Counted from the first letter of the stretch, positions 43,101 through 50,750 are shown. The stretch: 64,000 nucleotides of DNA from Diphasiastrum complanatum (GCA_029204225.1 CM055106.1:34384361-34448360); one strand, 5' to 3'. Notes: a model not told the origin generated them from the letters alone. Translations and numbers: made by a program.

Positions 43101-45611
43101 CCCAAAGCCTTTTTATATGCTTATGACCCGCACTGGGTCCTTTTTTATGACATTGACTGGCCTTGGGCCCTTATTATATGGTTATATGTGGAGTGGGGGC
43201 CCGTAGGAGGGCGTACTATTTTCCCTCCACATTTTGCCTCCCTTTACTTTTGAATTCCTATTTTAGGGTTCATTGGTAGGGTATTTATAGGGGCATTTGT
43301 ACACTCATTTTGCAGATTATTGATTGGTATTGCTTGGGCTCTTCGTGGGAGAACCTATTGTCTTGTCTATTGCTTGTAGGGCTTTAGTCTATTGGCGTCT
43401 TTTATGCTTCATTGATTCAACACCTGAGATTCTGATCATAACTGGCTTGAACCGGATTCCGGTTCAAACCGCCTCCGAATGGTTCGAACGGTTCGAACCG
43501 TGGTGTAACACAATAGTGGAAACACAGTAGATACCTTTCTACACACCAAGCACCATTTTTGTGGATCCCAAAGCAAAAGAGTGAGTGCAATTTGCATCTT
43601 TGTCAATGTTGGTATCAAACAGTATCAATTTTCTCCTGGAATATTTCACTTATACTTCTATGGATCCTTATGCCCCTGCATTATGCTATTCTTTAATAAA
43701 GAACATTCTTGGGTTTATTCAACTTGATTGGGGCTTATTTGTGTATATTGTGCCATCTACTAGTGCTTTTTGCTGGCAGACTTGGTCCATAACGGCTGGT
43801 TTGGGGTCTATTTCTGTGTATCGAGTCGTCTATTGCTGCAATTAATTGGCAATTGTGGTTTATATACAGGCTTGGAGTGTATTTGTGATGGCCCCCTTCA
43901 TCACTTTTCATTTATTGATTGATGCCTTCATGTGGCAGTTTCTGTTCATACACCACCAAAAAATATTTTTCAAAGTTCTAATTTTGAGCCATGTATTTTC
44001 ATTTAGCATCATCAACTTCGTCCCTTTATGCAGCTATTTCATCAGGGTTCATTATGTTCTTTTTGGAGAATATTAGACACTTGCTTTGTAATTGGCATTG
44101 CATTGGTTCGAGATGATGGGTTTGGTGTTTGATGTGAGGCATTCTTGGTCCTTCCTTATTGCTTGACCTAATTTTCATATCATTTTCATCAATGATCTCA
44201 CATTTCAATTATGCTGCGTCCCTTTTCATGTTATGGTCACTTCTTTGGTATTTCTTTCCCATATGGATTTTGTGGACTTTTGTCCATTGCATTCTTTAGC
44301 CTTATAGTTTTTTTTAACATTGTTGACTATAATTTTCAGGAGGGAAGAGTTAGGGACATGCACTTAGGGTGCCCCGTTTCTTCATGAGCTTTTACAGAAA
44401 ATCTGTAACTGGAAGAAAACGAGCCAGAGCCTAGCCACTGCATTTTTTTTAAAGTTTTCTTAAATTTCTGGTTTTAGCTCTGACAAAACGGTTTTTGAAC
44501 TGAGTAAAGTGGGGGCTAGGGTGGTGCCTGAATGATAAAAACCATCGAGGCTAAAAAATTTCTCTTTTGCAACACCAGTCAGTTGATATATTACAAAGTG
44601 GGTGCCTAGGTGTAATAACTCAATCAAGCCTGACTCTCCCTGCTTCTTGCTTACCACTTTTTCCATAGAGCAAAGTATGATGGTACGTAATTCAGAGGTA
44701 ATAACAGGAAAAAATATAGAAAAGTCTGTAACTTTAAGATTTGAAAATGTGAAATAATGCAACAAAGGTGAATAAAAAATATTCGTCTTTTATTCTAACT
44801 TTGGAAGTTTGGATATCTTTCTCTAGATGGAATGAGATATAGTCCACTCAGCAATGACAGTGTAATATGGATTCCCAATGAAAGTACCTGGATGTTCGTC
44901 AATCATACCACGCAAATCTGTAGTGATGGATTGAGACATTGGAAGGAGATGAAATATGTGTTGTTGAACTGATCAAGTTTAAAGGTTTTGTATCTTATCT
45001 TTTTGTTACAGGCATCATGCTAGGCTTAACGTTTGTTAGCATTACAATTTATTGCCACATTGTGAAAAATTTGCTAGTGTGTGGGGGAGTGGCATGCCAT
45101 ATATCTTTGGGTAACTTCAAGCCATTGTCATAACCTAACAGTTTCAAAGAGTTTGCTGGTAAGATCCTGTGAGTTAACCCAAAATTGGCTTCTCTGACAT
45201 ATCATTTTGTTGGTGCAGGAGTTTAACGTGGAAATTTTATGCCTTGGAAGTTCTGAGAATGTCAGATGCAGAACTTCTGGCAAACTGTTCAACTTCACCT
45301 TACGCTGAGAGCCCTGATTTTTTGGAGGACATGAGAAGGCATGTTTACGTTACTCATTAGTGATCTGTAGAGAGGTTGCAATAATTAATGTGTTCTTGAA
45401 TCTTTTGTTTGATATTTGTTTCTTAAAAATGCGATTTATCTGTTTTTGTATCAGAACCTATGCATATCTTTGGCAGTATCCTGAGTGGAGACATACATTT
45501 CCACGTGGAGAACCAAGAGTATTTACCAGATCTGTCACAGGGGGATGGATTCGCCAGTCATCTGGCAATAGGGATGACTACATGCTTGATTTGAGCAACG
45601 AAAGCTCTTGA
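15647..45611 (+). CDS. NTAN1: Protein N-terminal asparagine amidohydrolase (whole gene, nine exons)
   Basis: Predicted 390-residue enzyme that deamidates N-terminal Asn to Asp, feeding substrates to arginylation in the Arg/N-degron pathway (cytosol or nucleus). Exons: 15647-15721, 20027-20233, 20385-20449, 21065-21161, 21383-21458, 21641-21843, 22851-23023, 45219-45338, 45455-45611. They sum to 1173 bases and join with no stop. Family landmarks: MIFV start, [15 protein letters not shown] with the presumed nucleophile Cys104, [30 protein letters not shown] and [16 protein letters not shown]. Eight introns begin GT and end AG except intron 8, which begins GC. Length is slightly above the roughly 350 residues usual in plants. 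Exon 6's start (AG at 21639-21640) was chosen to keep frame. It looks intact and probably functional despite its long introns. Confidence 0.92.
15722..20026 (+). other. NTAN1 intron 1 (4.3 kb)
   Basis: GT at 15722, AG at 20025-20026. Mostly AT-rich, with no intact gene. Near 18690 a run of about eleven C is followed by eleven A. A degenerate coiled-coil-like stretch (18830-19250) is listed separately. Several short open frames in 15.8-18.3 kb show no family resemblance. Confidence 0.8.
18830..19250 (+). pseudogene. Degenerate coiled-coil coding remnant (uncertain)
   Basis: Plus-strand frames with stops give heptad-like stretches, for example [18 protein letters not shown] and [13 protein letters not shown]. 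The style recalls the coiled-coil part of the accessory region at 11.3-11.9 kb, but no conserved motif ties them together. It may be an old retroelement scrap in the intron. Confidence 0.25.
20027..20233 (+). CDS. NTAN1: NTAN1 exon 2 (residues 26-94)
   Basis: Acceptor TTGCAG|ACTTTT, donor GAG|GTGAGT, both strong. Encodes [10 protein letters not shown] and the conserved Y-V-L-Q-R-E-Y segment. Confidence 0.92.
20385..20449 (+). CDS. NTAN1: NTAN1 exon 3 (active-site Cys)
   Basis: Short 65-bp exon encoding [15 protein letters not shown]. The Cys after the two Thr corresponds to the nucleophile of characterised NTAN1 enzymes. Donor CTT|GTGAGT leaves phase 2. Confidence 0.93.
21065..21161 (+). CDS. 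NTAN1: NTAN1 exon 4
   Basis: Acceptor TATTAG|GACAAG completes Leu116. Encodes T-S-V-G-H-L-D, with the His expected near the active site, and ends CTTCAG|GTTATG. Confidence 0.9.
21383..21458 (+). CDS. NTAN1: NTAN1 exon 5
   Basis: Acceptor TTGCAG|GTTCAT. Opens with the hallmark VHLVGGYDD. Donor TCAG|GTAGTC leaves one base for the next codon. Reading through instead would hit TAG within five codons. Confidence 0.88.
21641..21843 (+). CDS. NTAN1: NTAN1 exon 6
   Basis: Encodes an acidic loop then [12 protein letters not shown] and [13 protein letters not shown], matching the family. Of several nearby AGs only the one at 21639-21640 keeps the frame with exon 5. Donor GTG|GTAATC. The first few residues are the least certain part of the gene model. 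Confidence 0.8.
22851..23023 (+). CDS. NTAN1: NTAN1 exon 7
   Basis: Acceptor TTTGCAG|ATACAA. Encodes [11 protein letters not shown] and [10 protein letters not shown]. Donor AAGTG|GTATGC splits the Trp codon, completed 22 kb downstream by the first base of exon 8. Confidence 0.9.
23640..24340 (-). pseudogene. Ty3/gypsy integrase scrap
   Basis: Element-sense reading gives [17 protein letters not shown] and [13 protein letters not shown] (about 24170-24320), and farther along [14 protein letters not shown] (about 24010-24050). These match the integrase of the young element at 41.8-42.1 kb but are full of stops, and the element is truncated on both sides. Confidence 0.75.
24730..25102 (-). repeat. 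LTR of the minus-strand gypsy member
   Basis: In element sense it starts AGTTATGGACTTGG after the purine run GCAGAGGAG and ends CTTGTAACT. The middle shares with the LTRs at 37.8 and 43.0 kb a GGCCTTGGGCCC block and a GAGGGCGCACTATTTTCCC block. So it belongs to the same family and is much more diverged. Between 24341 and 24729 a TATA-like CTATATATAG (24498) is the only notable sign. Confidence 0.7.
25103..27300 (-). other. RT-less internal region of the gypsy member, content unexplained
   Basis: Between protease (27330-27770) and LTR (24730-25102) the RT, RNase H and integrase expected here are absent. Instead there are long minus-strand open stretches (for example 25830-26423 and 26661-27185) that match no family I know. 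The peptide theme [11 protein letters not shown] recurs in variants near 26590, 26340, 25690 and 25330, so the DNA consists partly of diverged internal repeats. It may be captured sequence in a non-autonomous element. Coding status is unknown. Confidence 0.45.
27300..27770 (-). pseudogene. Ty3/gypsy aspartic protease
   Basis: Element-sense frame contains the retropepsin active site [12 protein letters not shown] and the later [10 protein letters not shown] (the usual I-L-G-M/A-D/N-W-L position). After a TAA near 27330 it continues as [18 protein letters not shown]. The protease cleaves the Gag-Pol polyprotein. The catalytic D-T-G is intact, but flanking frames are broken and no RT follows. 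Confidence 0.8.
27775..28100. other. Unidentified insertion between gag and protease
   Basis: About 320 AT-rich bases interrupt the gag-protease junction where the zinc knuckle should be. Two GTGAATCATTCGCGAC / GCGAATCATTCCCGAC type units lie near 27970 and 28018. It may be a small solo element. I cannot classify it. Confidence 0.3.
28311..29042 (-). pseudogene. Ty3/gypsy gag of the minus-strand member
   Basis: Gag core: [34 protein letters not shown] and [17 protein letters not shown]. It is clearly homologous to the plus-strand gag at 38986-39870. A Pro/Ser/Gly-rich leader precedes the core. Frame changes near 28310 lead into unrelated sequence (28091-28310). Its 5' LTR is gone: a plus-oriented gypsy remnant abuts at about 29045. 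Confidence 0.85.
29049..30252 (+). pseudogene. Ty3/gypsy RNase H-integrase remnant with PBS-like and polypurine sites
   Basis: Plus-strand pieces in broken frames: [10 protein letters not shown] then [10 protein letters not shown] (RNase H, 29350-29450), [10 protein letters not shown] (29485-29510), [15 protein letters not shown] (integrase zinc domain, 29810-29850), and a C-terminal [10 protein letters not shown] (30015-30045). TGATATCAGAGC at 29050 resembles a primer-binding site. A purine run GAGGGGGGAAGAGA ends at 30252, followed by TGTTACAGC. Most of gag and RT is deleted. Confidence 0.65.
30253..30841 (+). repeat. Probable 3' LTR start of the plus-strand gypsy remnant
   Basis: TGTTACAGCTTTTACACC follows the polypurine run. 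The right end is not determined and no partner LTR is visible. Otherwise the stretch has only a C-run (30270) and a GTAGGCACGAT-like short repeat. Confidence 0.45.
30842..31180 (+). repeat. Long inverted repeat, left arm
   Basis: About 340 bp that recurs as its reverse complement at 37159-37492. In one 57-base stretch (ACAATGATTATAGCT...) only five positions differ. The arm ends in ACTTTCACAC running into a (CA)n tract. Confidence 0.8.
31171..31231. repeat. (CA)n-(CG)n microsatellite
   Basis: CA dinucleotides for about 40 bp followed by GAGCGCGCGCGCGC. It sits at the inner end of the inverted-repeat arm. Confidence 0.95.
31830..32215 (+). pseudogene. Gypsy gag N-terminus, second copy of the copy A/B family
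   Basis: From ATG 31830 a frame with two stops (TGA, TAG) leads into a gag-like core: [10 protein letters not shown] and [16 protein letters not shown], the FLxGxAxxWW pattern of retrotransposon gag. It breaks off near 32215. The accessory region of the same family resumes at 32880. The 660 bases between have no clear feature. Confidence 0.6.
32880..34165 (+). pseudogene. Second copy of the gypsy accessory coding region
   Basis: Matches 11190-12840 segment by segment: acidic patch F-E-E-E-D-E-F, D-A-L-G...L-G-K-M-I, then [13 protein letters not shown] (copy 1: I-S-D-L-G-S-E-N-T-L-I-S-Q), L-Q-G-Q-L-E-M then [15 protein letters not shown], and the C-terminal domain with [15 protein letters not shown] and I-G-G-S-W-E-A-K-F. 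Frames change at least three times (near 33100, 33470 and 33930), so it is dead, but the same domain order is kept at considerable divergence. The N-terminal domain seen at 9921-10540 is missing. Confidence 0.65.
34761..34854. repeat. (GT)12-(GA)35 microsatellite
   Basis: GT run 34761-34784 followed by GA run 34785-34854, immediately beside the 3' end of the LINE. Confidence 0.97.
34855..37103 (-). mobile_element. Non-LTR retrotransposon (LINE), 5'-truncated
   Basis: Minus-strand reading from about 37090 gives a reverse transcriptase: [34 protein letters not shown] and the catalytic [10 protein letters not shown] frameshift near 35940 leads to T-S-Y-T-Y-L-G-V and a thumb-like region, then (35200-34990) [15 protein letters not shown] with a Cys and E-D-E-F-Y-F-I. 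No endonuclease domain precedes RT. The element ends in an AATTCT/AAT short-repeat tail. It reads as a truncated, frameshifted copy. RT prefers its own RNA and primes at nicked target DNA in such elements. The clade is not assigned. Confidence 0.85.
37104..37155. repeat. (GA)26 microsatellite
   Basis: Pure GA run at the 5' end of the LINE, the same repeat and orientation as the tract at its other end. The Ser-Leu repeat in the extended minus-strand frame is an artefact of this tract. Confidence 0.97.
37159..37492 (-). repeat. Long inverted repeat, right arm
   Basis: Reverse complement of 30842-31180. Here the (CA)n is replaced by the (GA) tract beside the LINE. Confidence 0.8.
37731..37783. 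repeat. GGTTCGAACC-type palindromic short repeats, left of the young gypsy
   Basis: Several GATTCGAACC/GGTTCGAACCGG units. The same motif reappears at 43448-43502 on the other side of the element, so the element appears to have landed within this array. Bases 37493-37730 hold nothing recognisable. Confidence 0.65.
37784..38236 (+). repeat. 5' LTR of the young Ty3/gypsy element
   Basis: 453 bp aligned without gaps to 42991-43443 with six substitutions (about 1.3%). Contains a TATA-like TATTTATAGG (about 38079). The outermost bases present in the 3' copy (AGTTACGGACTA) are not found here, so the 5' LTR seems to lack its first 12 or so bases. Confidence 0.9.
38237..38247 (+). other. Primer-binding site
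   Basis: TGGTATCAGAT directly follows the LTR. Nine or more bases match the initiator tRNA-Met type site. Confidence 0.7.
38566..38760 (+). repeat. Tandem repeats in the gypsy leader
   Basis: GATTGGAGGCTGTCC-type units begin at 38584, 38664 and 38732 (steps 80 and 68 bp), each followed by CGCCCTA(C/T)TTCATCAC or a variant. They lie in the 740-bp untranslated leader between primer-binding site and gag (38248-38985), which has no other feature. Confidence 0.7.
38986..39870 (+). CDS. Gag of the young Ty3/gypsy element
   Basis: 294 intact codons. A charged helical N-terminus ([11 protein letters not shown]) and a proline-rich linker precede the gag core: [42 protein letters not shown]. The zinc knuckle that should follow is missing: the frame ends in unrelated residues just where the gag-protease junction has been deleted (about 39848). 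It forms the particle in intact relatives. This copy has lost its nucleic-acid-binding tail. Confidence 0.85.
   Translation: MTMDTSPTSSEPRIPSSTYLDEVRHEFRDHLREAMSDVRTDLRQELRETFTALSTQIATLSLQSSVSPLSPPVPPQRTFPPPETPSSFGPLPRDFKDKVQRTVYSGSSDGNELENWYSKLETYFLMFPKTDIQRIHLAALHLEDRVATWWRMFRQTASHLGLVSWTEFMTALRLAMIDPQWLIRQRDIFRSSSHTGDLVAYTTWFTELSYLFPDISTLELISRYVAGLRGALRYDVSSFFPLTLSHAISLATALQHKYSPISSSVCRPSRPFTRPIFFSPSSASPTAADIDILS
39848..42900 (+). pseudogene. Pol (RT, RNase H, integrase, degenerate chromodomain) of the young gypsy
   Basis: Pol resumes at Q-T-L-T-F-S after a deletion that removes the protease. One TAG lies at 39956. RT follows with [16 protein letters not shown] and [10 protein letters not shown]. 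RNase H has [13 protein letters not shown] one-base frameshift near 41177 moves into Y-L-Y-T-Q-K-D-L and integrase: H-x-H/C-x2-C zinc domain ([12 protein letters not shown]), catalytic M-D-F, T-D-R-D-T-K-F and D-G-Q-S-E-V-I. A second shift near 42645 precedes a chromodomain-like [14 protein letters not shown], which places it among chromoviruses. Confidence 0.85.
42991..43443 (+). repeat. 3' LTR of the young gypsy element
   Basis: Partner of 37784-38236. The LTR probably starts at 42979 with AGTTACGGAC, after the purine run CCAGGGAG, and ends TAACT at 43443, giving 5-bp inverted ends AGTTA...TAACT. Confidence 0.85.
43448..43502. repeat. GGTTCGAACC-type palindromic short repeats, right of the young gypsy
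   Basis: CTTGAACCGG, GGTTCAAACCG, GGTTCGAACGGTTCGAACCG in succession, the counterpart of the array at 37731-37783. Confidence 0.6.
45219..45338 (+). CDS. NTAN1: NTAN1 exon 8
   Basis: Acceptor GGTGCAG|GAGT completes Trp299. Encodes R-M-S-D-A-E-L-L and the conserved N-C-S-T-S-P-Y-A-E. It ends AGAAG with a GC donor (AAG|GCATGT). The nearby GT would shift the frame of exon 9. Confidence 0.87.
45455..45611 (+). CDS. NTAN1: NTAN1 exon 9 (last)
   Basis: Acceptor GTATCAG|AACC. Encodes [21 protein letters not shown] and a 25-residue acidic tail, stop TGA at 45609-45611. Confidence 0.9.
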
Positions 45612-46338
45612 TATTGAACCTGACCTCATTTGACTCATAGTTGGTACATGCTTAAGCCGAGTTGCCTATGTATTCTTTTACGCACTATATCTTCCATGCC
45701 AAAGATGAAATTGATTTTGTAATTAATCCGTTACAGAGCAATATGTTCATTTTTATGGTGATTTATATCATCAATGATATTAACTATTCCAATTCGAAGT
45801 CTAATGGAAAATAACATACCTAAACATGTTCATGCTGCGACATGCTGCTATTATTTTTTGAAAGTTCACTCTGAAATCTCAGCCCCTCATCTTGTTGAAG
45901 CACACTGGTATGATAGGCTTTTTGGGTGGTAGTTGCATCCAAACCCTTTTGAATCCCCAGAACTGTTAACTTTTTTAAAGGAAGCAAAACTGATAACTTG
46001 GGCGTTTTAGGTTAAAGATTCAAACAACACTCTCTTTCTTTCAAGATTACATGCCCAAATCAATTCCTTTTGACATCTATGAAAATATCATTCGCTATTC
46101 CACTTTTGAAATCTATCAAAATATTATTCACCAATGACCATCTTGAACACTCTTGTGAAGTTTTACCTCAGAAGTGTCCCCCAAAAGTGGGACCAATCTC
46201 AAATGTTTCATATTGTGATTTCAAAAAGTGGGTTTGATTGACATATGATAGAAATGCTTGATTGCTACATTGTGGTAGCACTATTCAAAGTCAAGTTGAC
46301 ATGTGCAACTTTACCCTGGACCTTAGAAACCCGTTCCA
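45612..46338. other. NTAN1 3' flank, no further feature
   Basis: AT-rich. The 3' UTR presumably lies here but no convincing AATAAA is seen close to the stop. Confidence 0.4.
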
Positions 46339-46383
46339 ACCCTTTTGGGCCGGAATGTACTGTACATTCCGGCCCAAAAGGGT
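46339..46383. repeat. Perfect 45-bp palindrome
   Basis: Two 22-bp arms around a single central T (46361). The left arm starts ACCCTTTTGGGCCGGAATG and the right arm is its exact reverse complement. A further GTACATTCTGGAATGTAC sits 10 bp downstream. Confidence 0.95.
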
Positions 46384-46469
46384 ACGGTACATTCTGGAAT
46401 GTACTTGGGTCGGAACGTCTTTTTAATTAAAAAAAAAGGTATTATAGTGCCACCTGCAACTATTAGTAG

Positions 46470-46585
46470 GTCAGATATATATAATGTGGCTCAGATAGCG
46501 ATTCTAGTTCAGATAGCAATTCTAGCTCAGATGCAATTCCATACTTAAATCATAGCGATTCTAGCTCAGGTGGTGATTCCATACG
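46470..46585. repeat. Degenerate short tandem repeat (CTCAGATAGCGATTCTA)
   Basis: Five or so diverged units of 18-20 bp. No coding sense. The following 46586-48656 is AT-rich and shows no gene or element. Confidence 0.6.
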
Positions 46586-48655
46586 GAACGGGCAACTATT
46601 TAATTTTGGAGGTATGCTTCTGTTGCATTGAATAAAGCAAGTTTAATCTAAATGACTGGTGAAAATACTGTATGGATTATTTTTCTTCACAGATGAAACA
46701 CACATGCTTTATTTTGTCATTTTGTACCAAAATGCTACTTTGAAAGCTTAGTTGTCTCTTTTATTTCGAGTTGTGAAAGGCGTTTACACTCCAAAAAATT
46801 CCAATTAATTTGAACGCATCATTTGTTTATTATATTTAATGTAGACTTTTACACAAAAAAGGGATGGCACAGTGTGTTGGTGTGCTATAGTTATATGATT
46901 ATGTATACATTTACATCTATTTGTCCATCTCAAATAGGTTTTGTCAATAAAAAAAAGCTACATTGTACGGAACATAATGCTCTGATAAGAAGTGTTTGGA
47001 ATTGGTATATATGCTTAAAAGTATGCCATTGCTGGTTGTTGCCTTTTGTTTTAAATTTCTCCCTTGAAGGAATGTGTTCCACTTGTAGCTTAGGTTTCTA
47101 ATCATAAAGTGCCAATTTAATGAATCCCAATTTCTAAGCATTTTTGTGACAACTTGTATGTAATATCTTTTTTGGCTCTCAAAGAAAACCAACATATCTC
47201 ATGCAGCTGGCAGATGATGTTCAAGCCCCCTTTTGTTGGAGCCCCTTGTGTAGAGTCTCCCGTCAAAATCTTGTCAGCTTACCTTTGGATATATTTTTAT
47301 TTCCTTGAATCATCTCTTCCCCATTTCATGTTCATATTAGATAAGTTATCCTCTCTTAAAATCATGCATGCCATTTTTTTGCACAAACCCTTTCTTCTTG
47401 ATTGTTGCAGCTACTGTTTGTTCCTCTTCATCCCAAAATGTGCTATTGCAATTCGTACCCTCGGAACACCAAATGTCATCTTCAACTAGATTGTAGCCGC
47501 CCTCTTCAAGGTGTAGTGTGTAAGTGACCGAGTTGTATAACACTCCAAAGCTTCCATTAGGCCTTCCAAACAACGAAATTGTCTGATTTTCTTAGTGTGT
47601 TTTTGGTCGTAACTATGTGCCAAACATTAAATTTGAGACCCTTTGCCACCAAAAACTTGTAAATACTTATTGGAACATCCTATAAGCAATAGTAGCATGG
47701 GTCCAACAAGATAGTTGGTGAACTAGACTTGGGGAAGTGCATGAATGACATGAGTAGCAAATGTCAATTTCTCCCCACGTAATCAATTTGTCTTCATCAG
47801 TTATTTGAATACATATTGAAAGGGTTTTGACATTCTTAGTTTGATGAAGACTTTTCTTTTTTAAAGTACAAGTCCGTTGCCAAAATGTTCATAATACTAT
47901 TGATTGATTGTGCTTTGTGCATTGCTGCTAGTTTGCTTGCCATTATTTTGCAAGTGAAGTAAGTGGTTTTTAGCCTCTTATCTTGTTTTTTAGGTGATCA
48001 ATTTGATGATGAGATTTTACATAGATAAAGGGAGATTGGTTCTTGCTCTAGTTGCACTAATGTTCTATAATAGGTCACTTTGGAAATAGGACCAATTTTT
48101 TTTTCATGAGCTATCATTTGGCCATTGGATTTTGTTTCTGCTCACGGTGTTAAAAGCTAGTTGTACTTCTATTTCAATAATCGACTCGTCAAGCATTCTA
48201 CGGTCTTTGGTACTAACAGTCTGCCTTGTTAAATGACTTGATTGGTTCAGACATTCCTCTAGGCTTAATGTTCTATGTAGAAGGAAAGCCCTTTAAAGTG
48301 TTCATTGACAACATATCATTTAAGTACTTTGCATCTCATGCTCACATGAAAGCAAATGCGATGGCAAAACTTTCTCTCAAAGCTTAACATAGATATTGAA
48401 ATATGAGTGTTGTAAATTCAGACCCTATTAAATGGTGCAATGTACTCGCAAGCCAAAGGCACAAGAAATAATGGCAGAATAGCTATCAATGGGCCCAAAT
48501 GTAAAAAAGGACCCAAGTAGTTAAAAATGAATTTAATTTTTTTTTTTTTGTGTAACTCAAGTTGCTATGGCACATAGTTTTGGGTCCATCAAATCCTAAC
48601 CTTAGCTTTGTCTATATAAGGGCATGTGGCACCATTTTCTGGACACTTTTTTCAT

Positions 48656-48656
<1 letters not shown>

Positions 48657-48738
<82 letters not shown>
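48657..48738. repeat. (AG)41 microsatellite
   Basis: Pure AG for 82 bp. A TATA-like CTATATAAGG lies 45 bp upstream, without any coding region to go with it. 48739-50200 holds nothing recognisable. Confidence 0.98.
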
Positions 48739-48741
<3 letters not shown>

Positions 48742-50199
48742 CTCTTTCTACTCATTGTTTAAGGACCTCCTCTTTTCTTTGTATGTGATCTATATGTGGA
48801 TGTTGAATGCTTGTTATGTTTTTGTTAATCATGCTATCACATTCAAGCTTAATCATTAGCACAAGCATTTTCCATTCTTAGTTCAAGAAACTAATTCCAT
48901 AAGATTCATGTTCTAAAAAAATAGGTGTTAGATCCATTCCCCACAAAAAGTGATCATTAAGATTTGTAGGTAGGAAGTTTTAATACATTGGTTACCTCCC
49001 TTGAGAAGATCAACCTCAAGAGGAGAAGATCTAGACCTAATGATGCCTAGATAAAACCAAAGACGAGAAAAGCTAGGGCCATAGATGCCTAGGAAGACAA
49101 AAAGAATGAAAAAGAGAACTAGAAAGATGCACACATCTCACTATGTAGGCACCATTCCACGTTTAGATCATGCGCTAAACATGAAATCTTTTGAAACGGG
49201 ATATGGCAAAAAAATCTTTTTAAAGCCCTTACAATTTTTTGGTAATTCACGTAAATTTTGAATCTTAAATTTAGAAAATAATTATCTATAAGATGTTGCA
49301 TTTTAAATATTTTGAATTTGGTCTGAGTGACACAATATTTTAAAATTTTATGTTCAAATAGCCAAAATATACAAACATTAATTGTGTGAAATTTGATATT
49401 ATGAATAATAATTGTTGAATTAGGTGAATTTAAAATTTTAAAAAGCTTTAATGTTTTTATTTAAAAATGCAATTTAAAAGATTCTGATATAATTTTAAAA
49501 GCTTGTATGCAATTTACTGTTACTATTTTAACATTTAAAAAAAAATGTTACAAATGCAAATTAAAAGAAATTGTTTATCTAAGTATGAATAATCAATAAA
49601 TGTTTACAGATTCTGGCTCTTCAGAATTTGTTGGCTTCTTCTTGTTCTTTCAGAACAGTTTCTGAACAGTTTTGGCCTATTACCAAGCTCGTTTGGACAT
49701 TTATTGGATGTTTTTTTGTTTGTTACAATGCCCAGGTCAAGCAGAAACGGACTGATTAACGTTTTAGTATTTGTCCTGCCTGTCAGAGGACACTCAGGTT
49801 TGTCACTCTTGCATTGAAGCACATGCATAAACGACCATAGTCAATCAAGCACGCATGCCAAAACGTTCAACCATTAGATCAGCATGCAAAACCGTTGAAC
49901 AATGACAGAAATCCTACTCTAATACTGTAAAAACGAGTTACAATCAGATCCTAAACATTTAACACTTGCATAAATTCACAAAACGAGAAACAAGATGCTA
50001 TTCTACAGCATTTTAGAAGTCCAAGAATCAAGAAACCAACCAGTCTTTTGATTCTTGGACATCCCAAGAACATCAAGAATAGGGTTGTAAGATAATATGC
50101 GAGAACTACACCACAACCTAGCCTATTTAGTTTACCTGAATGCTGATTCCTACATTAATCCACAAACAAGAAATAAAAACTAATCCACTCTAAGGAAGC

Positions 50200-50750
50200 A
50201 TGAAAACTAATCCACTCTACTATCCACAACCACACATAAAGGATGGAAGGGCATGATCATAGGAGCATCACTCAAGAAAACCGCCATGATCAAGGAGCTT
50301 AGTGTTGTATCAAACTCGTGGAGGCTCTGGAAATGGAGTAGATACAATGCATAAAAACTCATCTTCTCAAAGAGGGAGTCTCTTAAATAAGCAAGAGAGC
50401 TCCTTAGGTGGCATCCTAGTGGCATTTCCACATTACACAAATTACAAGTGGAACAATGCTCTCCACTAGAGGTCACCATCAAAAGGTGGCTCACTCTACT
50501 TTCTTTAAGAGGGGTCTACTTGCATTTATTACATTAGCCTTGAAATACTAGTTCCTACACGGTCATTCCATCTTTCGGGATTCACCATGAGGCTTACACA
50601 ATTCTTGCTTGTCATTCCTAACTAGTACTTCTCGGCTCTCATACTAAGCTCTCAGTCTCGTCTTCTCAAAGACCTCCTCGGTCTAAGGTCAGAGGCGCTC
50701 TTGGTTGGCTCTAGTCGAGTATCTTGGGGATTCGTCAGAATCAGCCAACA
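50200..50750 (-). repeat. Probable solo LTR
   Basis: In minus-strand sense it starts TGTTGGCTGATTCTGACG (right end 50750), with a TATA-like CTTATTTAAGAG inside (about 50390). The far end is not defined. No gag or pol adjoins. 50751-51528 shows no recognisable feature. Confidence 0.4.

Larger units (their letters stand above)
23024..45218 (+). other. NTAN1 intron 7 (22.2 kb, retroelement-filled)
   Basis: GT at 23024, AG at 45217-45218. The reading frame resumes exactly (split Trp299). The intron holds at least five retroelement remnants or insertions, both orientations, listed separately. Unoccupied stretches, 23024-23640 and 43504-45218, are AT-rich and show no gene. The long spacer between 32.2 and 32.9 kb is also unassigned. 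Confidence 0.88.

Noticed and set aside
50207-50494. 95-codon minus-strand frame
   Set aside because: Falls within the LTR-like block and has no protein-like motifs.
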